A stretch of DNA of 64,000 bases from Takifugu bimaculatus. Lineage: Eukaryota; Chordata; Actinopteri; Tetraodontiformes; Tetraodontidae. The translations under genes and the position numbers were made by a program. Below are positions 13,795-26,519 of this stretch, one piece after another (the first letter of the stretch is position 1; the number at the start of each line of letters is the position of its first letter). The stretch spans positions 2,926,014 through 2,990,013 of the forward strand of contig CP034987.1 in NCBI GenBank assembly GCA_004026145.2, written 5' to 3'. The notes beneath the pieces are model-generated. The model was given only the letters and a program-made list of their open reading frames with translations. It had not been told where the DNA came from and made no database searches.

Positions 13795-14035
13795 GGACAC
13801 CTTATGTCAACATTCAGCCGTTCACACCCACGACCACTGCTTGCAGAACAACTAAGCCACAGTAGGAGCGTCCATCATACACATTCAGCTACCTGAAGTA
13901 TATTCGGACTTAGGCATTCAGCTCAAGGCCACTTAGCTCCAGGCTTGTATTATGCAGGGGTCCAGGATCGAACCGGTGACCTTTTGTATGGCTGGTATAA
14001 CCATAAACCCTGACATTTGTGTTTTATTCATGAAT
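13795..14035 (-). repeat. Degraded tRNA-derived SINE, minus orientation
   Basis: The complement of 13964-13974 is ggttcgatcct, a perfect RNA polymerase III B box. To its left on the + strand run cattcagctcaaggccactt and a ttcacacccacgacc segment, which fit the body of fish SINEs (inverse of ...cttgctcaaggacactt...). The part right of the B box should contain the A box but is diverged. No autonomous function is expected. Confidence 0.65.
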
Positions 14036-14084
14036 TTATGTAATGCATTCAGACTCTGGTCTCTGACTTTATGTGGAATATGAG

Positions 14085-14785
14085 TACCTAATAAACACAC
14101 AAGGATGTATTTTAATGATTTTAGGTTTAAATCTCCCCGTGGTCCTTGGTCTACTCCTGCCATCAGAAGGTTCTTTGTCCTGGAGCGTATCCTCCAGCTC
14201 TTTCCCTCTGTGAATCCACTGTTGGGCTTTTGCCTCCCAGTGGTGTCAGAGGTCAGGCAGTTCCTTTCTGGTCTCGCCCTTTTCTGGCCTCCTTCTTGAG
14301 TCCCTCCTTTCTCTCTGAGTAGCTCTCCTTTTCAGCCAGTTTCACCTGGAGCTCTTCTTCCAGGCTGACAGGCTTCTTCTCACCGTCCTTCAGAGCAGCT
14401 AGCGTCTGGGTCAGCAGAGCCGGGGTTTGGACATGAGCTGTGATAAGCCTTTACCTTTTCCTGTTTACCCTGCTGATCATTTTCCTCCAGGAACTGTCTG
14501 ACCCCCTCTTCTAAGCTCTTTTCACCGTTCTGCAGCTCTCAAGGGTCACTGAGTTGCTGCTGAGAAGCACTGATACGTCTGCTCTTTCTGGGGCTCTGAA
14601 GAGGGGCAGTTGTTGTTGAACCTCATCCAGCTGCCTCTCTGAGTCTGAGCAGGAATTTAGCACCTTATCCAGGTGCTTCCCAAAACCAAAGAGATGGCGC
14701 TGAGTTGAATCTGTGGAGTCGTCCCTTTTATCGATCATCTTCTTGGCCTGCTGCAGATCATCTTTTGAGTCTTATGTTGCTTTGT
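14085..14785 (-). pseudogene. Decayed coding-like block with coiled-coil composition
   Basis: The minus strand shows three coding-like segments in successive frames, all rich in Glu, Lys, Gln and Leu: DDLQQAKKMIDKRDDSTDST with SERQLDEVQQQLPLF (about 14540-14765), then KSLEEGVRQFLEENDQQGKQ (about 14455-14515), then LAALKDGEKKPVSLEEELQV with KLAEKESYSERKEGLKKEA (about 14290-14410). Stops and frame changes separate them. The heptad-like spacing suggests a coiled-coil protein. The continuity over about 480 bp without introns suggests a retrocopy or a transposon-borne gene that has died. I do not recognise the parent. It is not part of csmd3, which is on the other strand. Confidence 0.5.
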
Positions 14786-15256
14786 GTTGTCTTCTGATAT
14801 CCAGCCTCAACATACCAGGCAGACATGGCATTTCCGGAATATCGGGGAATGCCACGGCGAAATTAGAAGAATAAAAAGTCCTTCGTTAAAATCGCCCTGC
14901 AGTAAAACTCTCCTCTTGAAATCTGACTCATGAAACGAGATCATTTGTTGCAATAACGGGTCATCTCAAAGTCCTCGATGGCATCCAATAATTCATGATT
15001 CGTCCTACTGCTGCACAGAGTTTCTTATTGCAGTGGAATTAAATTGACATTTTGAAATATTTTTATTAATTAAAAAAAAAAATCCTTAACCACAGTTCAA
15101 GGATTTCTGTCTATAGATCTTTTATTATTGACGTACATCCCATCAGTATTTTCTGATGATGTAATGGATAACCTGTTACCATAGCAACGGTACAGGTGCC
15201 TAAGTGATAGTCCATTTACTGGCTGCATCATTATAATGAAGAATATGAAAATGCAT

Positions 15257-15259
<3 letters not shown>

Positions 15260-15307
<48 letters not shown>
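15260..15307 (+). repeat. (TA)n microsatellite
   Basis: About 24 ta units, perfectly self-complementary, flanked by a taaaaagtgtgtg segment. Confidence 0.97.
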
Positions 15308-15310
<3 letters not shown>

Positions 15311-15447
15311 AAAAGTGTGTGTGCGTGTCTGCGCACGGGTGCATGTGTTCATTATCTACAGTGTGAACGTTCCTTCTTCTTGCCACTGCTGCAAGGTCAG
15401 CTTCAACACAGGGGCATAAATCAAGCCGAAACAATCTCTTTCTTCCT

Positions 15448-15450
<3 letters not shown>

Positions 15451-15482
<32 letters not shown>
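15451..15482 (+). repeat. (CA)n microsatellite
   Basis: Sixteen ca units, about 145 bp from the (TA)n array. Confidence 0.97.
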
Positions 15483-15485
<3 letters not shown>

Positions 15486-18400
15486 TACAGTGACAGGGGA
15501 TGCAGGAAGCAGATTGTATGGAACAAATTTAAAGGGTAATATGTGGTGTTGAATTGTCATAAATTTTACAAATGTCACCGACCACCAGTGCCTCCATATA
15601 CACAAATCAATGCTGTTGAATTGCTGACGTGTATTTCAGCGTCGTCTGGCCTTTAGAACCCACTCGGCAGATCAGGAGACTGTAATTGTGTGTAATAATG
15701 GAAAATATCATTTCAGTGTGTGTACCTTTGTGTGTTTGTTTTGTATACCTTCTCGATGGTAGTGGAAAAAACAGCACATCAATCATATATTAAATGTGTG
15801 TTTTTAGCGCGTAAAGCTACAATTTCTTAGGAGTCACAGTCCCGTCATGTCCGTCCCAGTCGGCACCAGTTGGCCGGTTGGAACAGGACCCTGTGATGAG
15901 GAGTCCGGACTCAAATTGGCAGGTGTGTGTTGCTGTGCAGTGCATGTAGAACAGCCTGGAACACAGCCCTCACAGGAGTCACGCGTCCATAGATCAAACT
16001 GTGATTGATTTTTTTCAAGACCCTTGTGCGCCTCACATTAATCACGGATAAAACCGCGACATGTTCACAGTCAAAGGGCTCCACCAATCAGAAGCATCGC
16101 TCCAGGCTTGAGCACGGTGTCGTTCCACCCCCCCGAAGATCATGAATAAACTGTGTGTTTTTAAAAACACAAGGTCAATATATGTTTTTCTGACGCTAGC
16201 TGCATAAATCATCATTTTAGACTGAAACTAAGTTCTGGTTTTGGATCAGATTTAGCTGCAGGGTAGGTGGAGACCCCACATGTCACATCAGGAGAGATTT
16301 TGGGGTCACTTTTGGTTCGAAAGACTTGTTAAAAGTAAATAATTTGCTGCTGCTTATGGAGAATGATGGACTCTATGCAAGAGAGCCCCAGAAGTCCAGG
16401 GTTAAGGCCACGAGAGAAAAAGGTGCTATTTTATTATCAGGAGTCATCCTGATAATGTTATTCCTGGCATGATGTACCTTTCATCTATTAAAGGAGCCTT
16501 TTTATAATAACAGAGCCGCCGCCTGTCCAACATCCCTGGCTGTGGTCGCACCTGCAGGTGCTTAACTGTGAGAAAAAACACAAAAGAAAATTGCTAAATA
16601 CTTGTTTTAATAGTTGCACCGACCGAGAAAGTTTGCTTGGTGCCTTCAGTAGCCACTGACATTAATGCTTACTTGCTGAATAAATCAACCATTTTATAAT
16701 GAAAGAGGACAAAAATATAGCTGCCAAGCCACTCAGTCTCAGCCCCTCCATCACTGTCCACTCAACGTATCAGTTTGATGTCCGGGTAATGTAATTATAC
16801 TAAATTGCTGCCAAATGTGACTGAGCTGCCGGACCAGTTAATCACGAAGGCACGCTGATACCTGCACGACAGGAACTATGGATTTCAATAATGGGAAAAT
16901 GTTCTTCTATATATCAGTGCCTTCATAAACCTTAAAATAATTTAGTGATTATTGATCAGACATGAGTTTGCAGCTCATCAAGTTTTACACAGCTCTTGGT
17001 GCATAATGTATACGTGTTTGAGACTATGTGTTGATTTAAGGTGGCCTCCTGGCCAAAGTTAGTCCCTTATCTTCCTTCATATCAGCCAAATAGCAAGCAG
17101 ACTTCAGCCAGGGTCGCCACCTCAACCCATCCAATCAGCTTCTCATGCCAAGCGCAAAGGTGGGTCGTCTGACGAGCATAGCCGCAAAAAGTTCGGCGTC
17201 ATGCTAGGCTCTGAGTGTCAGAAAAGCAGCAGCTCGGCTACAGCAATCAAACGGCGTCTCTCTCCAAGTTCTCAGCAGGTGAGCGCAACACCCTATTAAA
17301 AACGTGCAGAACCTTGGCAGGCTGTAAAGAGACTCCTTTCTTTGTGGCTATTCTATAGTATTTAATAACAGAGAACTCAGTATTCTTTTTGTCCTCTGGC
17401 TTCTTCCAGCAAACATCATTATGTCATTTTCCAGCGGTGCTTAGTGCCAAAACCAAAACGTAAATAAATACACTCAGGGTTCCAGACAACAGCCTGAGTC
17501 TTTAAAACTTTCTCTGAAACATTTCAGAAGTCTTTTTCTGTTGTTTTGATGCTACACAAAGACTTACCCGCTGCGTAGACTCCACACTGACACGCATATC
17601 CTCCAGTCTCGTGCCAAACGCAGACGTGCATGTGTGTGTGAAATGGTGTATTTCATCAGTGATAACGGCACAAAGCCTGGTGACAATAGACTTAAAAGGA
17701 GTTATAAAGAAAAGGGATTAAATGGGGTGAAAGCTTAAACACTCCTGCAGTCTAATATGTGTGTGAAGCATACTTCCTGCTTTGTTTGGCTCAGGAAACG
17801 TCCCATCAAGAACACCAGTCAACACAGTAGTGACTTTTTCCAGATGGACGAAACATGGTTCTGCTGTTTAGTTGCTGTGATACATGCAGAAACTGCCTGG
17901 TACCTACAATGACTTTGGCACAGGACGACTGACTCTCACTGATGAGGGACACAAGTTAAAAGGAAGCTGGTTGTTATACAGCCAGAATCTTCATTATCAT
18001 CTGATCTGCTAATTATTTTACAGTCAGTGACTTTCTGTCTATAAAATGCCAAAACAAAGAACTTTTGATGGGTTCAGCCTGCCTCTGTTGTCCAATCATC
18101 AGTCTAAACTTGCCAAAGAAGAAGGAAGAAGCTGGAGTTCTGTCCACCAACTTTCATTTAATGAAATAAATTCTATTTTTATAGCTTCTTCCTGGTTATG
18201 TCCACTTTTAAGTTTAATTAATAGCTAAATTGTGTTACCAATACATTCCGGGGGGCTCCCCTGATGTTAACTTTAATAGGTCGTGCTATGATGAGCACAG
18301 CTACGAGGCATCCTGTCATACACTTATACCCAGCTAGGGCGCTAACACACACAGATGCTATCGGCACGCGCTGCTGACTCACGCACCGACACGCGTGGCA

Positions 18401-19882
18401 TCCACCACAGTGGGACAGAGGTTGTCAGTCAGACACATCAGGAGCGTCCCTGGAGGCAGCAATCGCTGTATGTTAGCATTTCATGTTTCAGACGCAACTT
18501 ATCTATATGAAACCTGCGCTGCTTCATATAGCTGTCTGCCCGCTTGGTGTCAGCAGGTTTAAAGACGATCTCTTTGAGGTTATAGGAGATGGACATCGTC
18601 GTGGGGCCCAGCAGCTGAACCTTGAAGATAGCAAGGGTTTTTTTGTATGTCTCTAATATCTGTCAGAATGAATGTTATTCAGCAGATATGTTGCACTGGA
18701 GCACCAGCAGCAGACCAGAACAGATGGTGTTGCTTCATGTCTCCATAACCCGCTGAAATGATGTTGGCAGTGGAAAATGGAGACTCGCTCTACATCATGC
18801 TGCCGTTTTTTTGGCCTGTTGTAGCGCCCGGACATGGCATGATTTGTTGCTAGTTGCAGCCTTTGTGGCTTAAATTGAACAACTCAATGGTGTTTTGGAA
18901 GATTAGGTCATTGTTTGTCTCAAAATATCGCAAATTCTGTATTATTTGCGAACCTTTTTAGCGACGTAAACCGTAAAATGTAGGATTTAGTGTGTTTTGT
19001 TAAAGATTTCAAAGCCTTCTTAAATCACTGTGGCATTTTTACTATTAGACTATGATCCTCCAGTTCTGAAGAAGAGGCTCTGCAAATTAGCCTGAGGCGT
19101 CAGAGAAGCGATGCACGGCACGCTAATGGAACTCCTAATGGAAGCCCAGTGTGCTAAAGGGACCAGAGTTTGTTTTCTACATGAGCTGAGGACTAAACAA
19201 CAACAGGCCAACCATTAAACTCTATTATTACAGTAGGGATACCGATGCGAGAGGGCAGGCTACCGCTCTCCCACCTGTGCAGTTCAGACGTATTCAGCTC
19301 ATTTAATAATGTCTGAGATGATGTTCACCAACATGGCTGGACCATTAAAACCATTAAGAGTGGTTTCCTGCATATCTGTACAGCAGATGGATGCACATGC
19401 GTGTGATAAAACACTGTAAGTATGTATAGTCACCATTAAACATGTACGTTATTGTGAAGGCCATCTGTGCTAGTGTTGTTCTCACAGTAACCACTTTAAG
19501 ATGTTACGCAAGGCAACACAACATATCTCACAGCTGTTTCGGACCTCTTGCAGGAGTTTATTCTATGTCATTTTGCCCACAGCGAGTAGCTTTGTAAGTC
19601 AACAAAACGCCGCCAAGAGAAGCAGCGGTCGCAGGAGAAGATGCTGTTTACAGGAGCAGCATCTTCTCCTTTCAGGAACCTCATGCAGTTGAATCTATTG
19701 TGTCAAATTACACAGTAAAATGTGTCACACTGTGGTATTTGGGTTATATAAGGTGTATAATAACTGGTAACACAATGTTTGTCTTGTTTTTTTCATAAAT
19801 GAATCGCCAAAGCAACAACTACAGGTATTATAGGCAATAATTACACGTTATTTTTAGTTTGAATGAGTGTGTATGTGTTAAT

Positions 19883-20400
19883 TACCGTATTTTGACGACC
19901 ATAAGGCGCACTGTATTGAAAGGCGCAGTCTCAGTTATGGGTGCTAAATCTGTATTTAACACATACATAAGGCACTCCGTATTATTAGGCGCATGCTGAA
20001 ACATACAGTAAAAAATGACAATGGAAGTAAAACAGTGAGTTTTGACACATTTATTGAAGAAAATCCTTCTTCTGCCACAAAACCATCAAAGTTTTCATCT
20101 TCTGTATCTGAATTAAACAGCTGCACTATTTCAATGTCCAACATCCCGAATTCCTCTTCTTCATCATCTGAATCAGACTCACCGACCGGTTCCGGTTCAA
20201 CGTTGATTTTGTGAAAGCTCTTCCAATACATGAAGACGGTATCATAGCCCAGGCATCTACAATCCACCCGCATATGGTGGCATAACTCGCCTGCCGCTGC
20301 CTCATAGTCTTCAACAGATTTTGACTTGCAGGTCGAGCAGCATCGTCGGTCCGTGTCGTCACCACGAGTTCATAGCATCCAAGGAAATTACATTTTCAAA
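19883..20400 (-). pseudogene. Pogo/Tigger-type DNA transposon relic, transposase C-terminus
   Basis: On the minus strand one frame reads ICGWIVDAWAMIPSSCIGRA, the W(V/I)xDAW block near the C-terminus of pogo/Tigger-like DDE transposases. After a frameshift near 20215 a second frame reads EPVGESDSDDEEEEFGMLD and a second acidic run (NSDTEDENFDGF), the acidic tail typical of these proteins. To its left on the + strand, an ACCGTATTTTGACGACC-type end carries two copies of an ATAAGGCGCAC-like motif (about 19901 and 19968). This is the terminal/subterminal pattern of a widespread vertebrate transposon group. The catalytic core and the other end are missing, so the copy is an internally or 5' deleted fossil. 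Family assignment is from recalled motifs, not a search. Confidence 0.75.
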
Positions 20401-20668
20401 GGCTTCACATGAACGTTCCGAGGCCGATCAATACAAGGTCCGGGACGGACGCGATTATTTGCTGAACCCGTCGCTTGGCTAACTATAGTGTCGTTTTGTG
20501 AGCCATTTCTTCTGTGTGCAAGTCTCCTGTTTCTCTTAATGGATATTGATTCATATTTTGGAGCAGTGAGCTTCTATCTATTGGTCCACTTGTGTCTTCT
20601 TAACCTTTTCACCTCTGAGGAGAGCCTATTTTTCCGAGTTCAATGCCGTTAGCACAAGCATGTATGCG

Positions 20669-20694
20669 CGTGTGTGTGTGTGTGTGTGTGTGTG
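20669..20694 (+). repeat. (GT)n microsatellite
   Basis: Thirteen gt units. Confidence 0.95.
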
Positions 20695-23052
20695 CAGCAG
20701 TGCAGCTTTAGCAGAGTGACAGTGATGTCAGACACATAATGATTTCCTATTGGCCGTTAGCCCTTGAGGCCCAATGACCTGTTATCGATCTGACCAATTA
20801 GCATTCACACCTTTAATTAATACTGAAGTTTACACGCGCACGCAGGCTTGCGCACGCACAGAGGCGTACACACTCCGACCCACACTGGTTTAATTAACAG
20901 TGAAGAGAGGGGTGGCTGCAGAAGGAGATAAGAAAGGAAGCGAGAGCAGGAGGCTGGGAGACAAGTGTGAGACTGAGGAGGGGGGGTCATTTAGAGAGAG
21001 CCTGATATCCATACAGCCCATTGATATTTGAGAGCTTTATGTCGGAACGCGCTGGCGTAATGGCATCTGACAAACTTCTCATCACACATTAGGAAGATTG
21101 CCATCAGCGTCGTCTCTGTAGGTGTTGTTTGGCCTTTCCGTGGGATACGGGACCGTCGGGAAAGGAGCGGAACACAGCTGTCCAAATCAAAACAATGTAT
21201 GCGAGGATAACGCAGCCTTCATTTCCTGGGCTTTTGGTTGCCAAAAGCCATGTTGCGTTCCTTTCATATGACCACAGTAGGTCAAGCTGGCTTGGTTTTA
21301 AACAAACAGGTAAACGCTGGACCTGGGACGTTCCCTCTGATCATGAATGCCGGTATAGGAGCTTCTGATGACGACCCGTTGTGGGGCAAATCCGAACGGC
21401 CTACTGAACCACGCTGCAGAGACACACTGAACGCAACATCAACCAGCACAGATGCCAAAACAGACTTCACTGACGTCCACGTGTGCCCCCGCATGAACGC
21501 ATGTTTGTGGAGATGAACGAGGTGTAACTGACATCCCTGCTTCTTTGTGAGCAGCCACGCCGGCGCCATTATGGGCCCATTCAATTACACCGAGGGAAGG
21601 TGTGAAAGAGAAGCATCTTTTCAACTAAGCTACCTAATGATGAATATTCCCTCCACAAAAACTGGGTAATGGGGCCAGACAGAGTCATTTTGTCCCTGCC
21701 GGACCGAGATTTTACCCAATCCCATCAAATTGAATCCTCACCACCTGACTCTTTTTATTCCTCTTTTAACAGGAAAAGGATATTGAAATGAATCCCCCCC
21801 TCCCCCGAAATGATGCGACCCGTTGATAATAAACAATATTTTCTGCTATAGACACGCGCGGTCGATGAGGTGAGGACACAGGTGTGGACAGCGAAGCTGG
21901 CTGATGCATCACAACCATATTGAATACAGATTATTATTGTTCGCGCAGAACATCAAGGTAACCCTCGGGGGAGAGCTTTGTGTGTTTGTGTGTTTGATCG
22001 TCTGTGTTGCAGGGCGTAATAAACCCAATGAGACCTCCAAGGTCTACTGCCCTGGCTCCATAATGTTTGATCTCTGGAAGTTGCACGCTTTGTCTGGGCT
22101 ATTAGCCCATCTCCTTTGGTCGCGGCGTGATCTAATGCTTTAGCCGCCACTGCTCTTTCCGGGTCTACCTCAGCTTTAACTCATCCTCCCAAACTCATTT
22201 CCTGTGACACACACAGCGCTGCCACTGAGTCCATTATAAGGACAAAACACAGATACAGGACATCATTTTCAAATGCCAGAACAGCGGCCATTCCTTTTCC
22301 TGGCGGATGGAAGCAGAGGACGCATAATGAGTACGTGCGTCCTGCACACACGCAGTGGCAAAGGTAGCGCGGCGGTAATTGGTTGACACTGTCAGATGTG
22401 TGGAGCGATGGTGTCACCCTCCGTCCCCTCCCGCTTGACTGACTAAGTGAGTGGGGCTGGATGAAAAGTATGAACTCCTGTTTTTGTTGTGTTGAACTTT
22501 TCTTCTTTAATTCTAAGAATATTAATTATTTGTGTAGATGCAGTGGGAGTCGAGTTTCTTAGGCGGTCGGCATCCTTGAGGTTTACTGAATAGCGTTGTC
22601 ATTGTGCACGGCTCGCGCACTAAACCACTGCCATTTAATGGCTATTGATGCCTCACAACAGGGAGTTGCGTCGACTCAAAAAGAAATTATTGGAAAGTAA
22701 ATCCACGGTCTTTTAAACTCCCGGAGATCTCTTTATATTCTTTATATTAATTTCAGCTTCTTTTGTGTGCATGTCTCAGGCGCGCGGCATTTTTATCTCA
22801 ATGCTTTAAATTGTCCATAAATTATGGCGTAGCCGTACATAATAATTCCATATCATCCCATCCAATATGTTGAGCTGCCATGGCTGGAATTTGAGGGATT
22901 TGCCTGAATCCCAGCAGGGATGACAGGTTTTTGACAGCTCTGCTGCAGCTTTCTAACAATGTTAGAATTGTTTCAGGCAGAAGAAGAAAACTCTTGTCTA
23001 TTTTATGAATATGAGGATGCAACTTCAATGAGGGAAGTATGGACGACTGTCA

Positions 23053-23080
23053 TCTATCTATCTATCTATCTATCTATCTG

Positions 23081-23151
<71 letters not shown>

Positions 23152-23152
23152 G

Positions 23153-23194
<42 letters not shown>

Positions 23195-23198
23195 GATC

Positions 23199-23280
<82 letters not shown>
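23053..23280 (+). repeat. Compound (TCTA)n-(CTGT)n array
   Basis: About 145 bp of tcta/atct units with two ctgt interruptions is followed by about 80 bp of pure ctgt units. The switch occurs through ...tatcgatctc. The frames through it read YLSIYLSI and CLSVCLSV and are artefacts. Confidence 0.97.
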
Positions 23281-24774
23281 ATTTTACCAGCAAAGTCTGA
23301 AACAATCTTCTCACCATCCACCTCTCCATGACCTCTAGGAAGAGCTTGAAGCCCTCAACATATGTGGAGGTAATTAGTCCTTCCAGTATGTCCTGGATTT
23401 GGGATGGCCTCCAACTGGATGAAGGCGCCTGGACCAGTGGTTTGAACCCCCTCGGCTGGTGTCGATCTACCCTGAGCTCTTCTCCTCTGATGCTGAGCTG
23501 CCATCCTGCTTAGGAAGCTCCCTCCAACTACTTGTAAAGTTCAAACCCTAACGTGATCATACGGGGAGGGTTTGATGGTAGACTGACCGCAGCAGTGTAG
23601 ACAACCAGCCTCTCACACCACATTGCCTCAGTTCTTGCCCAAGCAGCAGCCCCGGGTTTAGAGGAGATGAGTTTCCTTCTTGACTCTACTGACATTGTTT
23701 GGGAGCAAGCAAGGGTGCAATGCCTGGAATATTGCACACACACATCTCTCCAAACTGCTTTTTAAACAAGATAGTTTATGGAAATCGGACTGACACAGTT
23801 CTTCTGGTTTCCTAGAGGTTTTTAAGCAGTTATACACTTGGGTCAACCTTCACAGATGTTCCTGAGATGTAAAACACTAAAACTATTTAATCCACGCCTT
23901 TCTGACTCCTTTTCTTAAACCAACAACGATCCAGTCGGCATTGTCGTCTGTCTCAAGGACGCCATCGCAACAGTGTTTCTTCCCTCTTCTCTTTGTTTTC
24001 TGCCCACCAGTCGGCTATTTTCTCCTGTCTCACGCCTTCCGTCTTGTACTCACTGTACCTATAATTGCTCATCTAGGGAGAAACAGACCAAGGCAAATAA
24101 GTGTGTGTGTGTGTGGGGGGGGGGGGGGGTTGCCTGCTGCTCCACATACCACCTCTATATGTGTCTCTATGTGTGTGACGGATGCAGCGAGTCCTACAGA
24201 TGGCTCATAAAACAGCAGATTATAATGAAGCAACTGAGACTAAAATCGTGGTTATGGTGAACAGGGGAGGAATGGAGAGAGGAGGTGAAGAGAAGAAAAT
24301 AAAATGAGAGAATGGAAAGCAGAAAATGGAATGGAAGGAGCAGAAAACAGAGGGCAGGTGGCAATAAACCATGAAAAGCAGTGCAGTGTAGCCAGCGGGT
24401 AGTAAATAAAGCAGTATAACGAAACTATGTAATGTTTACAATGAACAAGGGGAAGACAGACAGTAGGGAGGAGGAGATGAAGAGAAGGATGTATGGATGA
24501 AGCCGGACGGAGAGCTGGAGAAGTTTAAAGCTAGCATATATAATCTTAGCCTTTTCCCCAAAGGGAGGGGAAGGAGGACAGCAGGAGGAGATGGGTGGAG
24601 TGACAAAAACTACACTGAATGAGGATTGGAGGGATTAAAAACAGAGAATTAATCAATCAAGGATTTTTAAAAAAGGAGAGAGAGAGAGACTGTGGGCAGA
24701 TAGAGAAAATGGAGATTGTCAGGATAGGGATAGTAAAGGAAGAGGGACAGAGAGGCAGAAATGGGTAGTAGTAG

Positions 24775-24799
24775 AGTGTGTGTGTGTGTGTGTTGTGTG

Positions 24800-24867
<68 letters not shown>
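24775..24867 (+). repeat. Compound (GT)n-(GA)n microsatellite
   Basis: About 65 bp of gt units with two interruptions, then 13 ga units. It ends a longer purine-rich stretch. Confidence 0.97.
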
Positions 24868-24872
<5 letters not shown>

Positions 24873-26092
24873 TTTGGGTAAAACTGACTGGTAAAATCAA
24901 TAGGCCAGCAGGTCCCAACATTGGGGCCAAACCAACATCCAATCACAGGGAGAGTGAGCGCTGTGTGTGTGTAAGTGGGTGTGCGCTGAAGTCCATGCGT
25001 GTCGCTGATATTGTGCGTTCTGCTTCTCCAGCGCGTCCGAGGTATGGAGGGTGGCGTTAGCCAAATAATCCTGTGATAACTTTTTTAAAATCTCATCCTA
25101 TCTCTTTAAAATACCCACAATCTTTAATTTGGCCAGCTCCAACAATAATGAGAGATAATCATCGGCAGTGTAATGTGTCATTTCCAGGGTGCCACATTAT
25201 TTGCGTGCACAGTCAGAATTATGCTGTATTGCTAATCCTCACAACTATCAGTGGCCCAGGACTGGCATCAGATAGAGCCAGTTCATTTCCTGAGATCAAA
25301 TCTGCTAATTACATATTTTTAACCTCTAGTTCTTCGCATCTGATTATTTTCATTATTTCCCTGTACCCGTCTACCGCCTCTCCTTTCACCCCCTCTCTTC
25401 CCACGCCCAGTCTCCTCTCCCTAACCCACATCTGTCTGAACAGTTTCATAGTTGTATCAATCAAGTTCAAACAATAAGATGAGAGCTGCTCCCAGTTCTC
25501 CCATCTACGTCCTAGTTGATGGCTTGTAATACTCTTATCTGTCTCCCCCTCAGTCTCTCCGCTGCGTGCGCCTGTTTGTGTATACAGTCGGTCTCAGGGA
25601 AAGAACTGTAAATGTGTCTGCAGGGAATAATGTAATTAACTATGAACCACTCTTATTGTCTGCCTTGCTTTCTCGAGAGCTGCGGAGCATATTCTAAATG
25701 TTGTACCACAGCCCTGGTGCTTGATAATTTGTACTCTAAAGATCTACAGGCGTAAGGGGCTGGCTGGATGTGTGCTGAGGGTAAGATTCAAGAGGATACT
25801 TTGACAGCGTGTAGGTGTCTAAACTGCTTCATCACCACAATGCATGTATTTAGCTATCCAAAGTTTTCTGCCAGGCAAAGTCCATTGAGCAGAACTCTGA
25901 TATGTCTAAAACCTCCATTTGAAGTCTAAAAAAGAGCGCCGCTCCCTTCAGACGGCGGACAAAGCTGATTCCGCTCAAGATAGATCTTTTCTGATTCCAC
26001 TGTCCAGACTTCAAAAATGTGAAGAGCTCAGATTTATTGACAGAACTAGACCTTCATCCCTGCCTTCTTCTCTTCCTTCCCTCCCTGTGCAG

Positions 26093-26290
26093 AGCTCCAC
26101 AGCACGTCCTGTGGAAACCCCGGCGTCCCACCCAAAGCGGTGCTTAGCGGCAGCGGCCGTTTCGCTGTGGGGGACCAAGTCCAGTACAGCTGCGTGCCCG
26201 GTTACGTCTTAGACGGCCACGCCACGCTCACCTGTATCACCAACACTGGAAACACTGCCGTGTGGGACTTCCCTGCGCCAATCTGTCGAG
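26093..26290 (+). CDS. csmd3: CSMD3-like exon: Sushi (CCP) domain 1
   Basis: This 198-bp exon is symmetric (phase 1 in, phase 1 out) and encodes one complete Sushi/complement control module. After a short linker come CGNPGVPPKAVL, a strand region with QYSCVPGYVLDGHATLTC, and the closing WDFPAPIC. All four cysteines expected for the C1-C3/C2-C4 disulfides are present, and so is the conserved tryptophan before the last cysteine. The acceptor is ctccctgtgcag and the donor is gag|gtatgc. Sushi modules of this type bind complement and other extracellular partners, and in CSMDs they alternate with CUB domains. The CGNPGVPPK start and the YVLDGH segment match CSMD3 better than CSMD1, which as recalled reads CGNPGEILKG here. 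Several short open frames overlapping this exon in other frames are shadows. Confidence 0.96.
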
Positions 26291-26430
26291 GTATGCGCAA
26301 CTAAATGTGTGCCTGCGCGTCTGCATATGAAGTGTTTAGTGATAAATTGAATCACAGAGATTCCTAAATAGAATTTCTTCTTCCCACCGAAAGCATGAAC
26401 ACTTCATATCACTTGTGTGTATAAATGTCT

Positions 26431-26435
<5 letters not shown>

Positions 26436-26517
<82 letters not shown>
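26436..26517 (+). repeat. (GT)n microsatellite
   Basis: About 41 near-perfect gt units, starting 146 bp after the Sushi exon donor. Confidence 0.98.

Positions 26518-26519
<2 letters not shown>

Larger units (their letters stand above)
7901..26092 (+). other. Intron between CUB1 and Sushi1 exons (18.2 kb)
   Basis: The intron is bounded by gtcaga at 7901 and the cag ending at 26092. It contains an 18-bp minisatellite, a degraded SINE, two coding-like relics, a pogo/Tigger remnant, (TA)n, (CA)n, TCTA/CTGT and GT/GA arrays, and purine-rich DNA at 24.24-24.75 kb. The intervals 9.6-12.4, 15.6-19.8, 21.0-23.0 and 24.9-26.0 kb hold no gene or named repeat that I can support. Confidence 0.85.

Noticed and set aside
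23300..23760. Region after the tetranucleotide array that resembles a LINE 5' or internal piece (gacctctaggaagagcttga)
   Set aside because: The resemblance is vague and no reverse-transcriptase motif is readable. A library search would be needed.
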